Below, piece after piece: positions 1 through 7,346 of a DNA stretch of 55,089 bases. The stretch is from Candidatus Zhuqueibacterota bacterium. GTDB taxonomy: Bacteria; Zhuqueibacterota; Zhuqueibacteria; Zhuqueibacterales; Geothermadaptataceae. The position numbers were made by a program, and so were the translations under genes. A model generated the notes under the pieces. The model did not search any database. It had not been told where the DNA came from and saw only the letters and a program-made list of their open reading frames with translations. The stretch covers positions 1 through 55,089 of the forward strand of contig JAUZRQ010000071.1 in NCBI GenBank assembly GCA_030950365.1, given 5' to 3'. The number at the start of each line of letters is the position of its first letter. Within the stretch, counting starts at the first letter, position 1.

Positions 1-132
1 ACAGCAGGCCCGGCCAGAACCATACCTGATCCATATCTGGACTTCTTCCTGCTCCGTGTCTAATTCAACCAAACTCACGTCCCTCGGAGAAATTTTGCCC
101 ACGAGCCTTGGGTAAAATTCCGTATCACGCAT
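1..132 (-). mobile_element. Partial transposase, ISL3-like, N-terminal 44 residues
   Basis: The minus strand is open from an ATG at 132 to the window edge. It reads MRDTEFYPRLVGKISPRDVS and continues with VELDTEQEEVQIWI and a first Cys pair at the edge. ISL3-family transposases begin in this way: an 'MRDTEFY..LLG...PW.V..VELD' start, then a 'V.VWVEH' strand, then a Cys-rich zinc finger, and here the two Cys fall just where the finger would start. The rest of the gene lies beyond the window, so it cannot be said whether the element is intact. No terminal inverted repeat could be fixed in the AT-rich stretch after 132. The call rests on family recall of a short segment. Confidence 0.55.
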
Positions 133-322
133 TATGGGAAATATAAGGCATTATCCCCACACAAAAAAAACAGTAGAGCTACAATTAATGCAAGAATTTT
201 GTATTCCAAAGTTGAAATCGATTGGAAAAAGCTTGTGCAGATCAACTCTGCAACTGCAAACTTTATCTCTCTTTAAGAATGCATTTATTGCACAAATGTC
301 ATCCTTGCCTCCCCCACTTTCC

Positions 323-364
323 TTGACTTTCAGCTGCATATTTTTTATTTTAATTGCTTATAAT
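323..364 (+). promoter_or_regulatory. Possible promoter of the M29 peptidase gene
   Basis: The 133-405 spacer is AT-rich and carries no convincing gene. TTGACT at 323-328 is followed after 17 bases by TATTTT at 346-351. A perfect TATAAT lies at 359-364 but has no well-spaced -35. Either could drive the gene starting at 406. This is pattern matching only. Confidence 0.3.
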
Positions 365-405
365 TGATTACAGCAACACGGAACCTCAACGGCGTGAGGG
401 GTACC

Positions 406-1521
406 ATGAAGGATCCAAGGCATCGGCAGCTCGCAGAGGTGCTTGTCACGCATTCGACCCGATTGCAGCCCGGCGAACGCGTGCTCATTGAGGCATTTGA
501 TATTCCTCACGATTTTGTCGTCGAACTGGTGCGGGCGGCAAAACGGCAGCAGGCCATTCCGTTCGTGCAAATCCGGCAGAACGAAGTCACCCGCGCCCTG
601 GTGGCATCGCTGCCCGAAGATGGCTTCCGCCAGTGGGGTCGTATGGACGCATTCATCATGGAGCAGATGCAAGCCTATATCGGCGTGCGCGGCAGCCACA
701 ATATCGCCGAATTTTCTGATGTTCCGGCCGAGCAAATGGGCTACTACAAAACCCATGTGATGAAACCAGTTCACTTTGATATCCGCGTGCCTCGCACCAA
801 GTGGGTCGTCCTGCGCTATCCCACGCATTCCATGGCGCAGCAGGCCGGTATGAGTTCGGAGTCGTTTGAAGATTTCTACTTCAAGGTATGCACGCTGGAT
901 TATTCGAAAATGACGCGCCCCATGCAGGTGCTGAAAGAATACATGGAAGCCACCGACCGGGTGCTCATCGTCGGGCCGAACACCGAGCTCGAGTTCAGCA
1001 TCAAAGGCATTCCGGCCATTCCCTGTGGCGGCGAGCACAACATTCCGGACGGCGAATGCTTCACCGCGCCGGTGCGCGACAGCGTCAATGGTCACATTCA
1101 ATTCAATACGCCCACGGTGTACGAGGGCACGATGTTCAATAATGTCCGGCTGGAGTTTCAAGACGGCCGCATTGTGAACGCCACGGCGGATAAAACCGAC
1201 CGGCTCAATCAGATTTTGAATACCGACGAAGGCGCCCGATACATCGGTGAGTTCGCCATCGGTTTTAATCCGCACATCACCCGACCAATGATGGATATCC
1301 TGTTCGATGAAAAAATGGCCGGAAGTTTCCACTTTACGCCGGGCCAGGCGTACGAAGAAGCCGACAACGGCAACCGGTCGAAAGTGCACTGGGACATGGT
1401 CATGCTGCAAACGCCGGAATACGGCGGCGGCGAAATCTATTTCGACGGCAAGCTAATCCGTAAGGATGGCCGCTTTGTTCCGGACGATTTGCAGGCACTG
1501 AATCCGGAACATTTGTTGTAG
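406..1521 (+). CDS. M29 family aminopeptidase (AmpS/AmpT/PepS type)
   Basis: A 371-residue cytoplasmic metallo-aminopeptidase, the usual length for peptidase family M29, which trims N-terminal residues from peptides with two metal ions. The five expected metal ligands are in order: E217 in DGECFTAP, E282 in YIGEFAIG, H309 in GSFHF, and H328 and D330 in the C-terminal VHWDMV motif. The ATG at 406 is chosen because GAGGGG lies just upstream and the family begins there; an in-frame TTG at 364 would add 14 unlikely residues. The selenoprotein gene follows 44 bases downstream in the same direction, so the two may share a transcript. Function is confident, substrate preference is not. Confidence 0.9.
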   Translation: MKDPRHRQLAEVLVTHSTRLQPGERVLIEAFDIPHDFVVELVRAAKRQQAIPFVQIRQNEVTRALVASLPEDGFRQWGRMDAFIMEQMQAYIGVRGSHNIAEFSDVPAEQMGYYKTHVMKPVHFDIRVPRTKWVVLRYPTHSMAQQAGMSSESFEDFYFKVCTLDYSKMTRPMQVLKEYMEATDRVLIVGPNTELEFSIKGIPAIPCGGEHNIPDGECFTAPVRDSVNGHIQFNTPTVYEGTMFNNVRLEFQDGRIVNATADKTDRLNQILNTDEGARYIGEFAIGFNPHITRPMMDILFDEKMAGSFHFTPGQAYEEADNGNRSKVHWDMVMLQTPEYGGGEIYFDGKLIRKDGRFVPDDLQALNPEHLL

Positions 1522-1565
1522 TTGTGAACGAGGATGAACATCCATTGACTGGAGGAGGGAATACC

Positions 1566-1793
1566 ATGAACGTATCCATCGAATACTGCGTGGTTTGAAA
1601 CTACGAACCCAGGGCCCTCAGTTTGAAGGCCGCGCTGGAGAACGCCTTTCCGGGCATCGAAGTCACCCTGATTCAGGGCTCGGGAGGCGTGTTTGAAGTC
1701 ATGCAGGATGACAAGCTGATTTTTTCCAAAAAACAACAGGGCCGTTTCCCGCAAGAATCCGAAATCATCGAAGCGCTGAAAAAATCGGCCTGA
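1566..1793 (+). CDS. SelW/Rdx-family selenoprotein, Sec encoded by in-frame UGA at 1596-1598
   Basis: Reading the TGA at 1596-1598 as selenocysteine gives a 75-residue protein that starts MNVSIEYCVV, then Sec11, then NYEPRALSLKAALENAFPG. The C8-V-V-U11 motif after a first beta strand is the CxxU redox motif of the SelW/SelT/Rdx thioredoxin-like fold. The rest also fits SelW: LK..LE..FPG.EV, GSGGVFEV, the KLIFSKK strand-turn, then GRFP and a terminal helix. A strong Shine-Dalgarno (GGAGGAGGG) sits 6 bases before the ATG, and reading continues to a TGA at 1791. Length and layout match bacterial SelW proteins of about 75-95 residues. The role is presumably thiol redox. A SECIS-like hairpin follows the UGA (separate entry). 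Ordinary gene callers would miss or truncate it. SelA/SelB/SelC are not in this window, so Sec insertion is inferred. Confidence 0.9.
1613..1631 (+). promoter_or_regulatory. Candidate bacterial SECIS hairpin
   Basis: Just after the UGA at 1596-1598 the RNA can fold GGCC (1613-1616) with GGCC (1628-1631). A C-A mismatch follows, then U-A and C-G pairs closing a five-base AGUUU loop at 1620-1624. The loop starts 21 bases after the UGA and carries a G in its second position, the spacing and loop feature expected for SelB-binding bacterial SECIS elements. Folding was done by eye. Confidence 0.65.
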
Positions 1794-1972
1794 TTTGACT
1801 GACCACCGGCGTGCGAAACCGGCACGCCGGGGTCATCGTTTTTGCCTGCACGCACGCATGCACCTGCATCCCAGACCCCGCATCACAACCGGTTTTAGAG
1901 GCCGGTGCGTTGCCGGAACGTTGCGCAACAATCCATATTGCCAATACAATACAACTGAATCTCATTTTGTCA

Positions 1973-2902
1973 ATGATACGACTCTACCTCACAGCTTCTG
2001 TTTTGATTTTGATGCCGCTCCTGGCCTGCAAAAGTCCAGAGCGCACGCCAGAAGGCCCCATCGATGGAAACGCCATGACAACCTACCTGCGACAACTCGA
2101 AGACAGCCTGAAGGCCGAGATCGCAGTGAGTTTTTACGATTTTGCCACCGGTCAGTATTTCGGCTACCGCGATACGGTGATGATGCATGCGGCCAGCACC
2201 ATGAAAGTGGCGGTGATGATCGAAGTGTTTCGCCAGGCCGAGGCCGGGGAATTTTCGATAGAGGATTCCATCCGCGTGAAAAACGAATTCCGCAGCATCG
2301 TTGATGGCAGCCCCTACACGCTGGAAGTCAGCGCCGATGGCGAAAAGACGCTGTATCACCGGCTTGGGCAGAAAGCCAGTATCCGTGAACTGCTGGAGCA
2401 GATGATTACCCGGAGCAGCAATCTGGCCACCAACCTGCTCATCGAAATGGTGGATGCGAAAAACGTGACGGCCACCATGCGTGAACTGGGCGCCGATCGC
2501 ATTCAGGTACTGCGCGGGGTGGAGGATATCAAAGCCTACGAGCGCGGCCTGAGCAACCGTACCAGCGCCCACGATCTGACGATGATTCTGCGCGCTATCG
2601 TGGAGAACCGGGCCGCATCGCCGAAAAGCTGTCAGGAGATGCTGGACGTCCTGAAGCGGCAGCAGTGGCGCAGAAAGATTCCCACCGGCGTGCCCGAAGG
2701 CGTACCGGTGGCCAACAAAACCGGCTCCATCACCCGCATCGATCACGATTGCGCGGTCATCTTTCCACCCGACCGGAAGCCGTATGTCCTGGTGGTGCTG
2801 ACGCACGGTATCGAAAAGCACGATAAGGCCAGTGAAACCATTGCGGCGATTTCCAGGTATGTCTGGCAGGCTGTTGCCGCAACCAATCGAAGCCCAAACT
2901 AA
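1973..2902 (+). CDS. Class A beta-lactamase-fold serine hydrolase, lipoprotein
   Basis: A 309-residue protein with a lipoprotein signal (hydrophobic stretch ending LLAC) followed by a penicillin-binding/class A beta-lactamase fold (Beta-lactamase2 family). Motif 1 is S75-T-M-K78 (SxxK nucleophile and lysine), motif 2 is S148-S-N150 in place of the classical SDN, and motif 3 is K249-T-G251 followed by S. The omega-loop glutamate of true class A beta-lactamases cannot be assigned with confidence; E residues lie in the RGVEDIKAYERG segment. It is more safely called a serine hydrolase of this fold, acting in the periplasm or outer envelope, than a resistance enzyme. The start at 1973 is chosen for the signal peptide; the open frame extends upstream to 1811 without a plausible start. 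The next gene starts 11 bases downstream. Confidence 0.8.
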   Translation: MIRLYLTASVLILMPLLACKSPERTPEGPIDGNAMTTYLRQLEDSLKAEIAVSFYDFATGQYFGYRDTVMMHAASTMKVAVMIEVFRQAEAGEFSIEDSIRVKNEFRSIVDGSPYTLEVSADGEKTLYHRLGQKASIRELLEQMITRSSNLATNLLIEMVDAKNVTATMRELGADRIQVLRGVEDIKAYERGLSNRTSAHDLTMILRAIVENRAASPKSCQEMLDVLKRQQWRRKIPTGVPEGVPVANKTGSITRIDHDCAVIFPPDRKPYVLVVLTHGIEKHDKASETIAAISRYVWQAVAATNRSPN

Positions 2903-2913
2903 ACCGGCAGCTT

Positions 2914-4161
2914 ATGAGGACTGGAGCACCCTCGCGCATGATCTTCCGCTATCGTGGCTACCGACTCTGGCGATCCCTTCCGGTTGCAGTTTTGCTGGCC
3001 GCGGCGTGGCTGTTCGCCTGCGGCCAGGATACCTTCCGCGTCGAGCTGCAGTTCAAAGACGTGGCCTCCGGACGCAGCCTGCCCTATGCTGTTCCGCATC
3101 CGCTCGATTTCTTTCCGGTGGATTCGTTCGGCGTGAGCTTCACCCTGCCCGAAGTGCAGGCCGCCGTACCCTTGGCCGGCCAGCTTTTGCTCGGCAATAC
3201 CAAACAGCCCATCTATTTGCTGCTTGACAAATCCCGTCCCCGAAGCCTGTATTACGACCGCCTGTACATTGACTTGAACAAAGACCGCAATTTCAATAAC
3301 GACGGTCCGCCGTACACCACCCAGGGCCGGTTCATCAAAAACCGCAACCGCCATTATGTGGAGTTCGAACACGTGGCGATTCCGTACGAATGGCAACTGG
3401 ATGGCGAGATGACCGAAGAGCCGTTTCTGGGCAAGATCTATTTCTGGTATTCCGACAAGGGCCAACCAACCATGGCGCGCATCGTCCGCGAAGGCTGGCG
3501 AGAGGGCGTATTTACCTTCCGGAATCAGCCGGCGGTGGTGGTGCTGTCGGATGACGACTGCAACGGCATCTACGACCGCAACGACCGCTGGGCGCTGGTG
3601 CCGGAAGACAGCCTGGGCGAGCGGTTCGTGGCCGGGCTGCACTGGTTCCGCAACGTCACCCGGCTGGGCTGGATCGGCAACACCGCGTTCGAGATCGCCG
3701 AGCTGTCGCCACGCGGCGATTACGTGATTCTGCAGATCAAACCGGTCAACTGGACGCGCGAGGAAGATTTTGCGCGGGACAACCCCTATGCCGAAGAGCC
3801 GCGCCGGCCGCGCGCCGCACGGTCGATTTCATGGCTGAGCGATTTCAACGAAGCGCTCAAAAAGGCCCGGCGCTTTAAAAAGCCGGTACTGGTTGATTTT
3901 TATACCGACTGGTGCGGGCCGTGTAAGGTCATGGAGCAGCGCACCTATACCGATGCCGAGGTGGTGCAGCTCAGCGACCAATTCGTCTGCGTGAAAATCA
4001 ACGGCGATCTCCACCGCAACCTGGTGAAGCGGTTCAACATTCACAGCTATCCAACATTGCTGTTGCTCGATTCACGCGGACGCGAGCAATCGCGCATCAT
4101 CGGTTACCAGCCAGCGACGGTGCTGGTGGGCTTTTTGCGCGACGCGCTGCCGAAAAAATAG
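2914..4161 (+). CDS. Exported thioredoxin-domain lipoprotein with Asp-rich Ca-binding-like loops
   Basis: A 415-residue protein in two parts. The N-terminus has a signal ending LFAC (lipobox), then a beta-rich region of about 270 residues with two acidic loops that resemble calcium-binding repeats: DLNKDRNFNNDG near residue 124 and DDDCNGIYDRNDRW near residue 212. The C-terminal 110 residues are a thioredoxin fold with the active site W-C334-G-P-C337-K, the following PTLLLLDSRG strand containing the cis-proline, and a final helix. It probably acts as an envelope thiol-disulfide oxidoreductase. ATG 2938 (ninth codon) is an equally good start. It lies 11 bases after the serine hydrolase gene, so the two are probably co-transcribed. 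The N-terminal region is not a family I recognise. Confidence 0.75.
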   Translation: MRTGAPSRMIFRYRGYRLWRSLPVAVLLAAAWLFACGQDTFRVELQFKDVASGRSLPYAVPHPLDFFPVDSFGVSFTLPEVQAAVPLAGQLLLGNTKQPIYLLLDKSRPRSLYYDRLYIDLNKDRNFNNDGPPYTTQGRFIKNRNRHYVEFEHVAIPYEWQLDGEMTEEPFLGKIYFWYSDKGQPTMARIVREGWREGVFTFRNQPAVVVLSDDDCNGIYDRNDRWALVPEDSLGERFVAGLHWFRNVTRLGWIGNTAFEIAELSPRGDYVILQIKPVNWTREEDFARDNPYAEEPRRPRAARSISWLSDFNEALKKARRFKKPVLVDFYTDWCGPCKVMEQRTYTDAEVVQLSDQFVCVKINGDLHRNLVKRFNIHSYPTLLLLDSRGREQSRIIGYQPATVLVGFLRDALPKK

Positions 4162-4173
4162 CCCGGCGCAGCC

Positions 4174-4216
4174 TTCATATCCATCAATATCCGTATCCGT
4201 GTTTAGCATCCGTCAT
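4174..4216 (+). repeat. Dispersed ATCCGTG-type intergenic repeat, copy 1
   Basis: The short spacer before the next gene is made of repeated ATCCGT words (ATATCCGTATCCGTG, then CATCCGTC). The same wording recurs in intergenic DNA at 32117-32156, 47200-47270 and 53296-53365, and nowhere obvious inside genes. Confidence 0.45.
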
Positions 4217-4226
4217 CACGCAAACC

Positions 4227-6377
4227 ATGAACAGGACATTCATGCGCCCAAAGCCGTTTCTCAGCAAACGCTCATTCATCAAATCGACCAAACTGGCCAT
4301 AGCTACGGCCGTGTTTTTTCTGAGCGGTTCGCTGCTCGTCCCCGCCGGATGGACGCAGCGGCTGCTCATGATCGATAAAAACATGATGCCGTGGCAAACC
4401 CTGGTGGAACATGCCCGTCCCTGGATCGAAGCCGGCTGCCGGGTGGAATACCGCCAGTATGCCCCTTTTCTGCTACGACGGGACCTCGATATTTACGATC
4501 TTATTTGGATTCGCGGCGGAAGGATGCCGCTGTTTTCCAGCGCGTTTCTATCCCGAGAAGATGTCGATCTGCTCAAAACTTTTGTGCAGCAGGGCAAGGC
4601 GGTGATTCTGGTCTATCCCATTCACCGCAACGAAGCCGGCGCCTACGACCGCCGCGCCATAAATCAATTTTTGCGTGAAATACAGGCGAACATTCAGATC
4701 GGCAGCGTCCCCCTCACCGACAGCCTACACCAGTACCTGACGCTGACCGGCCACGGTCAATATGGCGTGCCTGCGCCCGGACTGGCGCTGTCGGAAAAGC
4801 AGCGCGTGGCCATCGGCCGGGCGGCGCCGCTCAAAATTCTGAAAGACGCCCGCGCCGAAGTGCTGGCGTTTTCCTTTCCCGGCGCGTTTTTCCGCAAGAA
4901 GAAAATTGCCTACCGCGCCAGCTACCCGCTGATGGCTGTGGTTCTGGCTGGCAGCGCCCCGATTTTGATCCTGCCGGAGCCGGCCACGCAGGTGCAAGCG
5001 CAGGGCGACGATGCCAGTTTTTATCCCATTTTGCAGCCGGCCGCCGCGGATACCAGCCGGCGTTTCACGGCCGCAGTAGCGCGTCGCTTTCTGCAAATTG
5101 CCCGCAATCCGGACGCGCTGAAAATCACCCCCAGCCCAATTTTCAGCGCCATTCCCACACACGCGCAGGCCGAGCTGTGGTCGTTCGCCGCAAACACAGC
5201 GGTAACGCGACGGAAGCCGTATCCCGTGAAAACCACCGCCCTGTCGCGGGAGCACCTGCTCGATGCCGAGATGATTGCCCTGCGCGAATCGGTGTATCTG
5301 GATCGCTTGCGCGCGGCCGGCTTTTTCCGGCGCTTTTTCAAACATGGGCTGCGGATTCTGGTGCAGAATCCCGGGCCGCCGCCGAAAACGCCTGCCGCTA
5401 AGGCCACCGGCGCGGCGGCAGAGCAGCTGCTTGCCTTCTTGCAGCAAGCCGGTCTGTCATTTTGCGTGAGCCATGTGCAGATGAAAGGCCAGCCGGAACG
5501 TCTTGCCAGTAACTGGAAATCGCTGCTGCAGGCAACAGGCCGCACGCGCATGCGCGCGCTCTGGCTGCCCGGTTTTTCGCTGGATGCCCTTCCAGAGGAC
5601 CGGCCGCCGGCGCTTGGCATTCGCGGCCAATCGGCAGCCATTCCCACGCCGTTCGACCGCCGGTTCTGGTGGAAGGACCTGATTTCGCCAGCTATCCGGC
5701 TGGCCGGTGCATTGTACCGTTTCCAGCCGTTTTCTCCCGGACTCGCCTTGGATGTGGATTTCTACCGCCGCAACGCGCCGCCACATTTCAACATGGGGCA
5801 CGATTTCAGTGAAGCCGCCTTCATTTTTTTTCTGGCGGCCAACCGCGGCTTGCTGTCCGAGCAGGAGATCCGGCGGGCGCAGGCGTTGCCGCCGCAGAAC
5901 CGGTTTGCGTTTCTGGCGCAGAACGGCTGGCTGCCACTGTATTATGCCACACTGGAAGCCGAAATCGAGAAAATGGCGCGAACGCTTCGGCGCGAGGTGG
6001 AGGCCGTGGCGCCGAACCGAGTGTGGGTGGTGCAGTCCCGAGGATTGCCGAACCAGTGGTTTTTGCGGGGGTTGTTGCGCGGCCTCAGCCAGCCGGACCA
6101 GCCGGTGATTTTGCTTTCGCACGAGCCGATGGTGCAGCCGTATTTGACCTGGCTTCAGAAGGAGGACATCTATCTTTTGCACGGCCTGGCGATTTACCCG
6201 GCGCGTTACCGAAAGAACGAACTTTCGGCGCTGTTGAAGCTGGCCCGCACGCATCATCATGGCTACTGGCTGGCCATGGCGTCCGGATTTTTCAGCAGGG
6301 ACCGCATCCCCCTCCCGGACGGCGAGCGCTCGCTGGCCGATTTCGCCCGCCTATTGAAGCGTTCGGCCTCAAAATAG
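4227..6377 (+). CDS. Large exported protein of unknown function, GATase-like N-terminal region
   Basis: A 716-residue protein I do not recognise. Residues 1-44 form a signal peptide (basic start, hydrophobic core, VPAGWTQ end). Residues 45-120 read as alternating strand and helix: RLLMIDKN, YDLIWIRGGRMPLFSS, then LLKTFVQQGKAVILVYP. This is the layout of class I glutamine amidotransferase-like / DUF4350-type domains in envelope proteins, but no catalytic Cys is visible at the nucleophile position. The middle and C-terminal parts suggest a TIM-barrel glycosidase-like fold: strands RMRALWLPGFS, FSPGLALDVDFYR, RVWVVQSRGLPNQW and QPVILLSHEPM at regular spacing. The length and open frame argue for a real gene. 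The start at 4227 is the first of several ATGs. A terminator lies at 6567. Confidence 0.6.
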   Translation: MNRTFMRPKPFLSKRSFIKSTKLAIATAVFFLSGSLLVPAGWTQRLLMIDKNMMPWQTLVEHARPWIEAGCRVEYRQYAPFLLRRDLDIYDLIWIRGGRMPLFSSAFLSREDVDLLKTFVQQGKAVILVYPIHRNEAGAYDRRAINQFLREIQANIQIGSVPLTDSLHQYLTLTGHGQYGVPAPGLALSEKQRVAIGRAAPLKILKDARAEVLAFSFPGAFFRKKKIAYRASYPLMAVVLAGSAPILILPEPATQVQAQGDDASFYPILQPAAADTSRRFTAAVARRFLQIARNPDALKITPSPIFSAIPTHAQAELWSFAANTAVTRRKPYPVKTTALSREHLLDAEMIALRESVYLDRLRAAGFFRRFFKHGLRILVQNPGPPPKTPAAKATGAAAEQLLAFLQQAGLSFCVSHVQMKGQPERLASNWKSLLQATGRTRMRALWLPGFSLDALPEDRPPALGIRGQSAAIPTPFDRRFWWKDLISPAIRLAGALYRFQPFSPGLALDVDFYRRNAPPHFNMGHDFSEAAFIFFLAANRGLLSEQEIRRAQALPPQNRFAFLAQNGWLPLYYATLEAEIEKMARTLRREVEAVAPNRVWVVQSRGLPNQWFLRGLLRGLSQPDQPVILLSHEPMVQPYLTWLQKEDIYLLHGLAIYPARYRKNELSALLKLARTHHHGYWLAMASGFFSRDRIPLPDGERSLADFARLLKRSASK

Positions 6378-6566
6378 CGGAAATCCCATCGAACACGTCT
6401 GTTTTTCTATCGCTTCATTCCCCGAAACGACGCAATACGGCTATTTTCATTAAATCTTTGTAACAAAACGAAACAAGGTTGCAATGGCAGTACCATTTTC
6501 GTATATTAGCCGCGGAACACAAAACACCTCAGGACGTGCAGGATTGGTTCCATACTTTACAGGATT

Positions 6567-6587
6567 CGGCCAGGATGGCCGTTTTTT
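6567..6587 (+). terminator. Rho-independent terminator
   Basis: CGGCCA (6567-6572) and TGGCCG (6576-6581) form a six-pair GC-rich stem around a GGA loop, followed directly by six T residues. It lies 190 bases after the 4227-6377 gene and separates it from the arsenic cluster. Confidence 0.75.
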
Positions 6588-6820
6588 ATTTTATCCCCAA
6601 CCATCTGCACGATTTGCGCCATTCCAAACCTTCCCCGGCGATTCAGTCAGAATATGGAATAACAAACTTAGCACTTCCCTGAAGCCTTGTAAAATCTCAA
6701 GTGCGGCCATTTATGATCAAAAGAGAAAGACCTGCCCCCAGAATCCGCATCGCAATCGCCGTTCGAATTCCATTCGCATTTTTCTGAAATAAATTCCTCC
6801 CAGCAAGTGTTTTTGGGAAC

Positions 6821-6850
6821 AAAGCGCTTTTGTTGCCGGGCGCTTTTTCT
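6821..6850 (+). terminator. Second terminator-like hairpin upstream of the arsenic cluster
   Basis: AAAGCGC (6821-6827) pairs perfectly with GCGCTTT (6840-6846) across a 12-base loop, and the stem runs into a short T-rich tail. It could be a backup terminator or, if the arsenic promoter is upstream, an attenuator in the leader. Confidence 0.5.
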
Positions 6851-6874
6851 TATACTTGTACATATCGACAATCG

Positions 6875-6886
6875 TGCATATATGCA
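6875..6886. promoter_or_regulatory. 12-bp perfect palindrome, possible operator
   Basis: TGCATATATGCA is its own reverse complement and lies 78 bases before the first arsenic gene, next to a TTGTAC - 17 bases - TATATG pair that could be a weak promoter overlapping it. ArsR-type repressors bind short inverted repeats in this kind of position, but no regulator gene is nearby. Confidence 0.35.
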
Positions 6887-6963
6887 TCTGTTGAAGTTTT
6901 CCGGCCAGTGCTCGACACGTCAAATCCGTAGTCGCTAAATCTCATCAAGCAAGGAGGACCTTC

Positions 6964-7296
6964 ATGCATTATTATGAATCCGAGGATTTGAAGCGGTTTT
7001 CCGAAGTAGGCAAATTCCGTGGTGAACTCATGAAAAAATTCTTTGAATACTACAACAAAGTCACCGGCGAAGACGGCGCGCTGACCAAACGCGAAAAGGC
7101 GCTCATCGCCCTGGCCGTGGCGCACTCGCGTCAGTGCCCGTACTGCATCGACGCGTACACCACCGCCTGCCTGGAAGCCGGCGCCGATCCCGATCAGATG
7201 ACCGAAGCCATCCACGTGGCGGCGGCCATGGAAGCCGGCATCACCCTCATTCATGCCGTGCAAATGCACAACGTCCTCGATCGCTATGGCGCGTGA
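6964..7296 (+). CDS. AhpD/carboxymuconolactone decarboxylase-like protein linked to ArsS
   Basis: A 110-residue all-helical protein of the alkylhydroperoxidase D fold. The active-site motif is QC58-P-Y-C61-I-D-A-Y-T, with the A-H-S/R and downstream His context (E-A-I-H-V-A-A-A) that AhpD-like proteins use for thiol-peroxidase or disulfide chemistry. Small peroxidase-like proteins of this type travel with arsenosugar radical SAM genes, and in some genomes the first Cys is selenocysteine; here both positions are Cys. AAGGAGG lies 7 bases before the ATG. It is the first gene of a tight plus-strand cluster with ArsS 50 bases downstream. Its exact reaction in the arsenic pathway is not established. 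Confidence 0.82.
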   Translation: MHYYESEDLKRFSEVGKFRGELMKKFFEYYNKVTGEDGALTKREKALIALAVAHSRQCPYCIDAYTTACLEAGADPDQMTEAIHVAAAMEAGITLIHAVQMHNVLDRYGA

Positions 7297-7346
7297 GAAT
7301 TCCCATGATGAACCCCGATTTTCCCAACAATGGAGGAGTGGCTTTT

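Larger units (their letters stand above)
6378..6963. other. Spacer before the arsenic cluster, no convincing gene
   Basis: This 586-base stretch holds no supported coding region. A 102-codon open frame at 6484-6792 has no ribosome binding site and a low-complexity translation without family character. It does contain a terminator at 6567-6587, a second terminator-like hairpin at 6821-6850 and a 12-base palindrome at 6875-6886, listed separately. Confidence 0.6.

Noticed and set aside
6484-6792. 102-codon open frame before the arsenic cluster
   Set aside because: It contains a strong terminator (6567-6587), has no ribosome site, and its translation shows no family or amino-acid bias of real proteins.
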